This document shows, in pieces, positions 53,515 through 53,631 of a DNA stretch of 53,631 bases; the stretch's first letter is position 1, and every line of letters starts with the position of its first letter. A model generated the notes under the pieces. It had not been told where the DNA came from, did no database searches, and saw nothing but the letters and a program-made list of their open reading frames with translations. Source of the DNA: Sediminibacterium salmoneum NBRC 103935 (GTDB taxonomy: Bacteria > Bacteroidota > Bacteroidia > Chitinophagales > Chitinophagaceae). The DNA is taken from assembly GCF_000511175.1 (NCBI RefSeq), contig NZ_KI866530.1, forward strand, positions 3,048,408 through 3,102,038, written 5' to 3'. The position numbers and the translations under genes were made by a program.

Positions 53515-53631
53515 ATGAAGAAATTCATTTGGGTGCTGGTACTGAGTTTACTGGCACAACAGGGAATTGCACAGGAAAACTCACCTGTGCAATTTGTTTT
53601 TTCAACCCAGCGTGTGAAGTCGTGGGAGGCA
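53515..53631 (+). CDS. Exported protein, probable DsbD-family start, 3' end cut by window edge
   Basis: Only 39 residues are visible: a Sec signal peptide (MKKFIWVLVLSLLAQQ, ending GIAQ) followed by ENSPVQFVFSTQRVKSWEA. It starts one base after the DsbD N-terminal-domain gene. In related genomes a longer thiol:disulfide interchange or cytochrome-c-biogenesis protein often follows such a gene, so the assignment rests on context and the leader, not on catalytic motifs. Confidence 0.6.
   Translation, partial: MKKFIWVLVLSLLAQQGIAQENSPVQFVFSTQRVKSWEA

Noticed and set aside
1..53631. Mobile elements, prophage, CRISPR, tRNA or rRNA genes
   Set aside because: No transposase, integrase, phage structural gene, regular spacer array, or tRNA/rRNA-like sequence was recognised on reading both strands.

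Overview
The window looks like a chromosomal segment from a Bacteroidota bacterium, most likely of the Chitinophagaceae type. The evidence is the -7 promoter motif TAnnTTTG in front of several genes, a LytS/LytTR sensor-regulator pair, a bacterial geranylgeranylglyceryl-phosphate synthase, a DksA-like protein that has lost its zinc ligands, an SPFH/ribbon-helix-helix pair, and many Sec signal peptides ending in AQ. The content is overwhelmingly housekeeping. I see no insertion sequence, phage gene, CRISPR array, tRNA or rRNA.

Layout. 1-7.1 kb: partial D-lactate dehydrogenase, ileS, a DksA-like protein with a long Ala/Lys/Pro tail, and an MsbA-type ABC exporter. 7.2-17.8 kb: rbfA with a LolC/E-like permease, a transketolase N-terminal subunit, frr, an EamA transporter, mscL, scpA, dxs, the two-component pair, and an M28 peptidase. 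17.8-24 kb: a P-type cation ATPase, then a plus-strand ABC operon (membrane protein, ATPase, permease, LolA-fold protein) and a methyltransferase. 24-31.4 kb: a long minus-strand block with exported proline-iminopeptidase-like hydrolases, a class IV aminotransferase, a P1 peptidase, a universal stress protein, an Nramp-like transporter, an AlkB-like dioxygenase and GGGP synthase. 31.4-31.8 kb: the only gene-free stretch over 300 bases, with a cluster of DnaA-box-like sites. 31.8-38.5 kb: plus-strand class II ribonucleotide reductase, an exported protein with calcium-loop-like motifs, and a GMC dehydrogenase with its small subunit. 38.5-53.6 kb: an M48 protease, a DUF4349 protein, metG, the SPFH/RHH/LD-carboxypeptidase cluster, tandem BEM46-like hydrolases, kup, an unknown exported protein, a polytopic membrane protein, purQ, and two DsbD-related genes, the last cut by the window edge.

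The strongest unexpected signal is that five genes (alkB-like, the 35.3-kb exported protein, kup, the 49.8-kb exported protein and the DsbD-like protein) are each broken by exactly one missing base in an A or T run of six or seven. Adding one base restores a convincing full-length protein in every case. Homopolymer sequencing error is the simplest common cause. Two of the sites, however, read A AAA AAG, the dnaX-type -1 slippery heptamer, so recoding or real mutation cannot be excluded from sequence alone.

Other points of interest: the DnaA-box cluster at a strand-switch point (candidate oriC or DnaA-controlled nrdJ promoter); an isoleucyl-tRNA synthetase whose HIGH motif reads GIHH; a GMC dehydrogenase with cysteines spaced as in the Fe-S-containing FAD-glucose dehydrogenases; an Nramp homologue lacking the canonical metal-site motifs; and several clean inverted repeats in promoter regions. 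I did not find a clear, wholly new multi-gene system.
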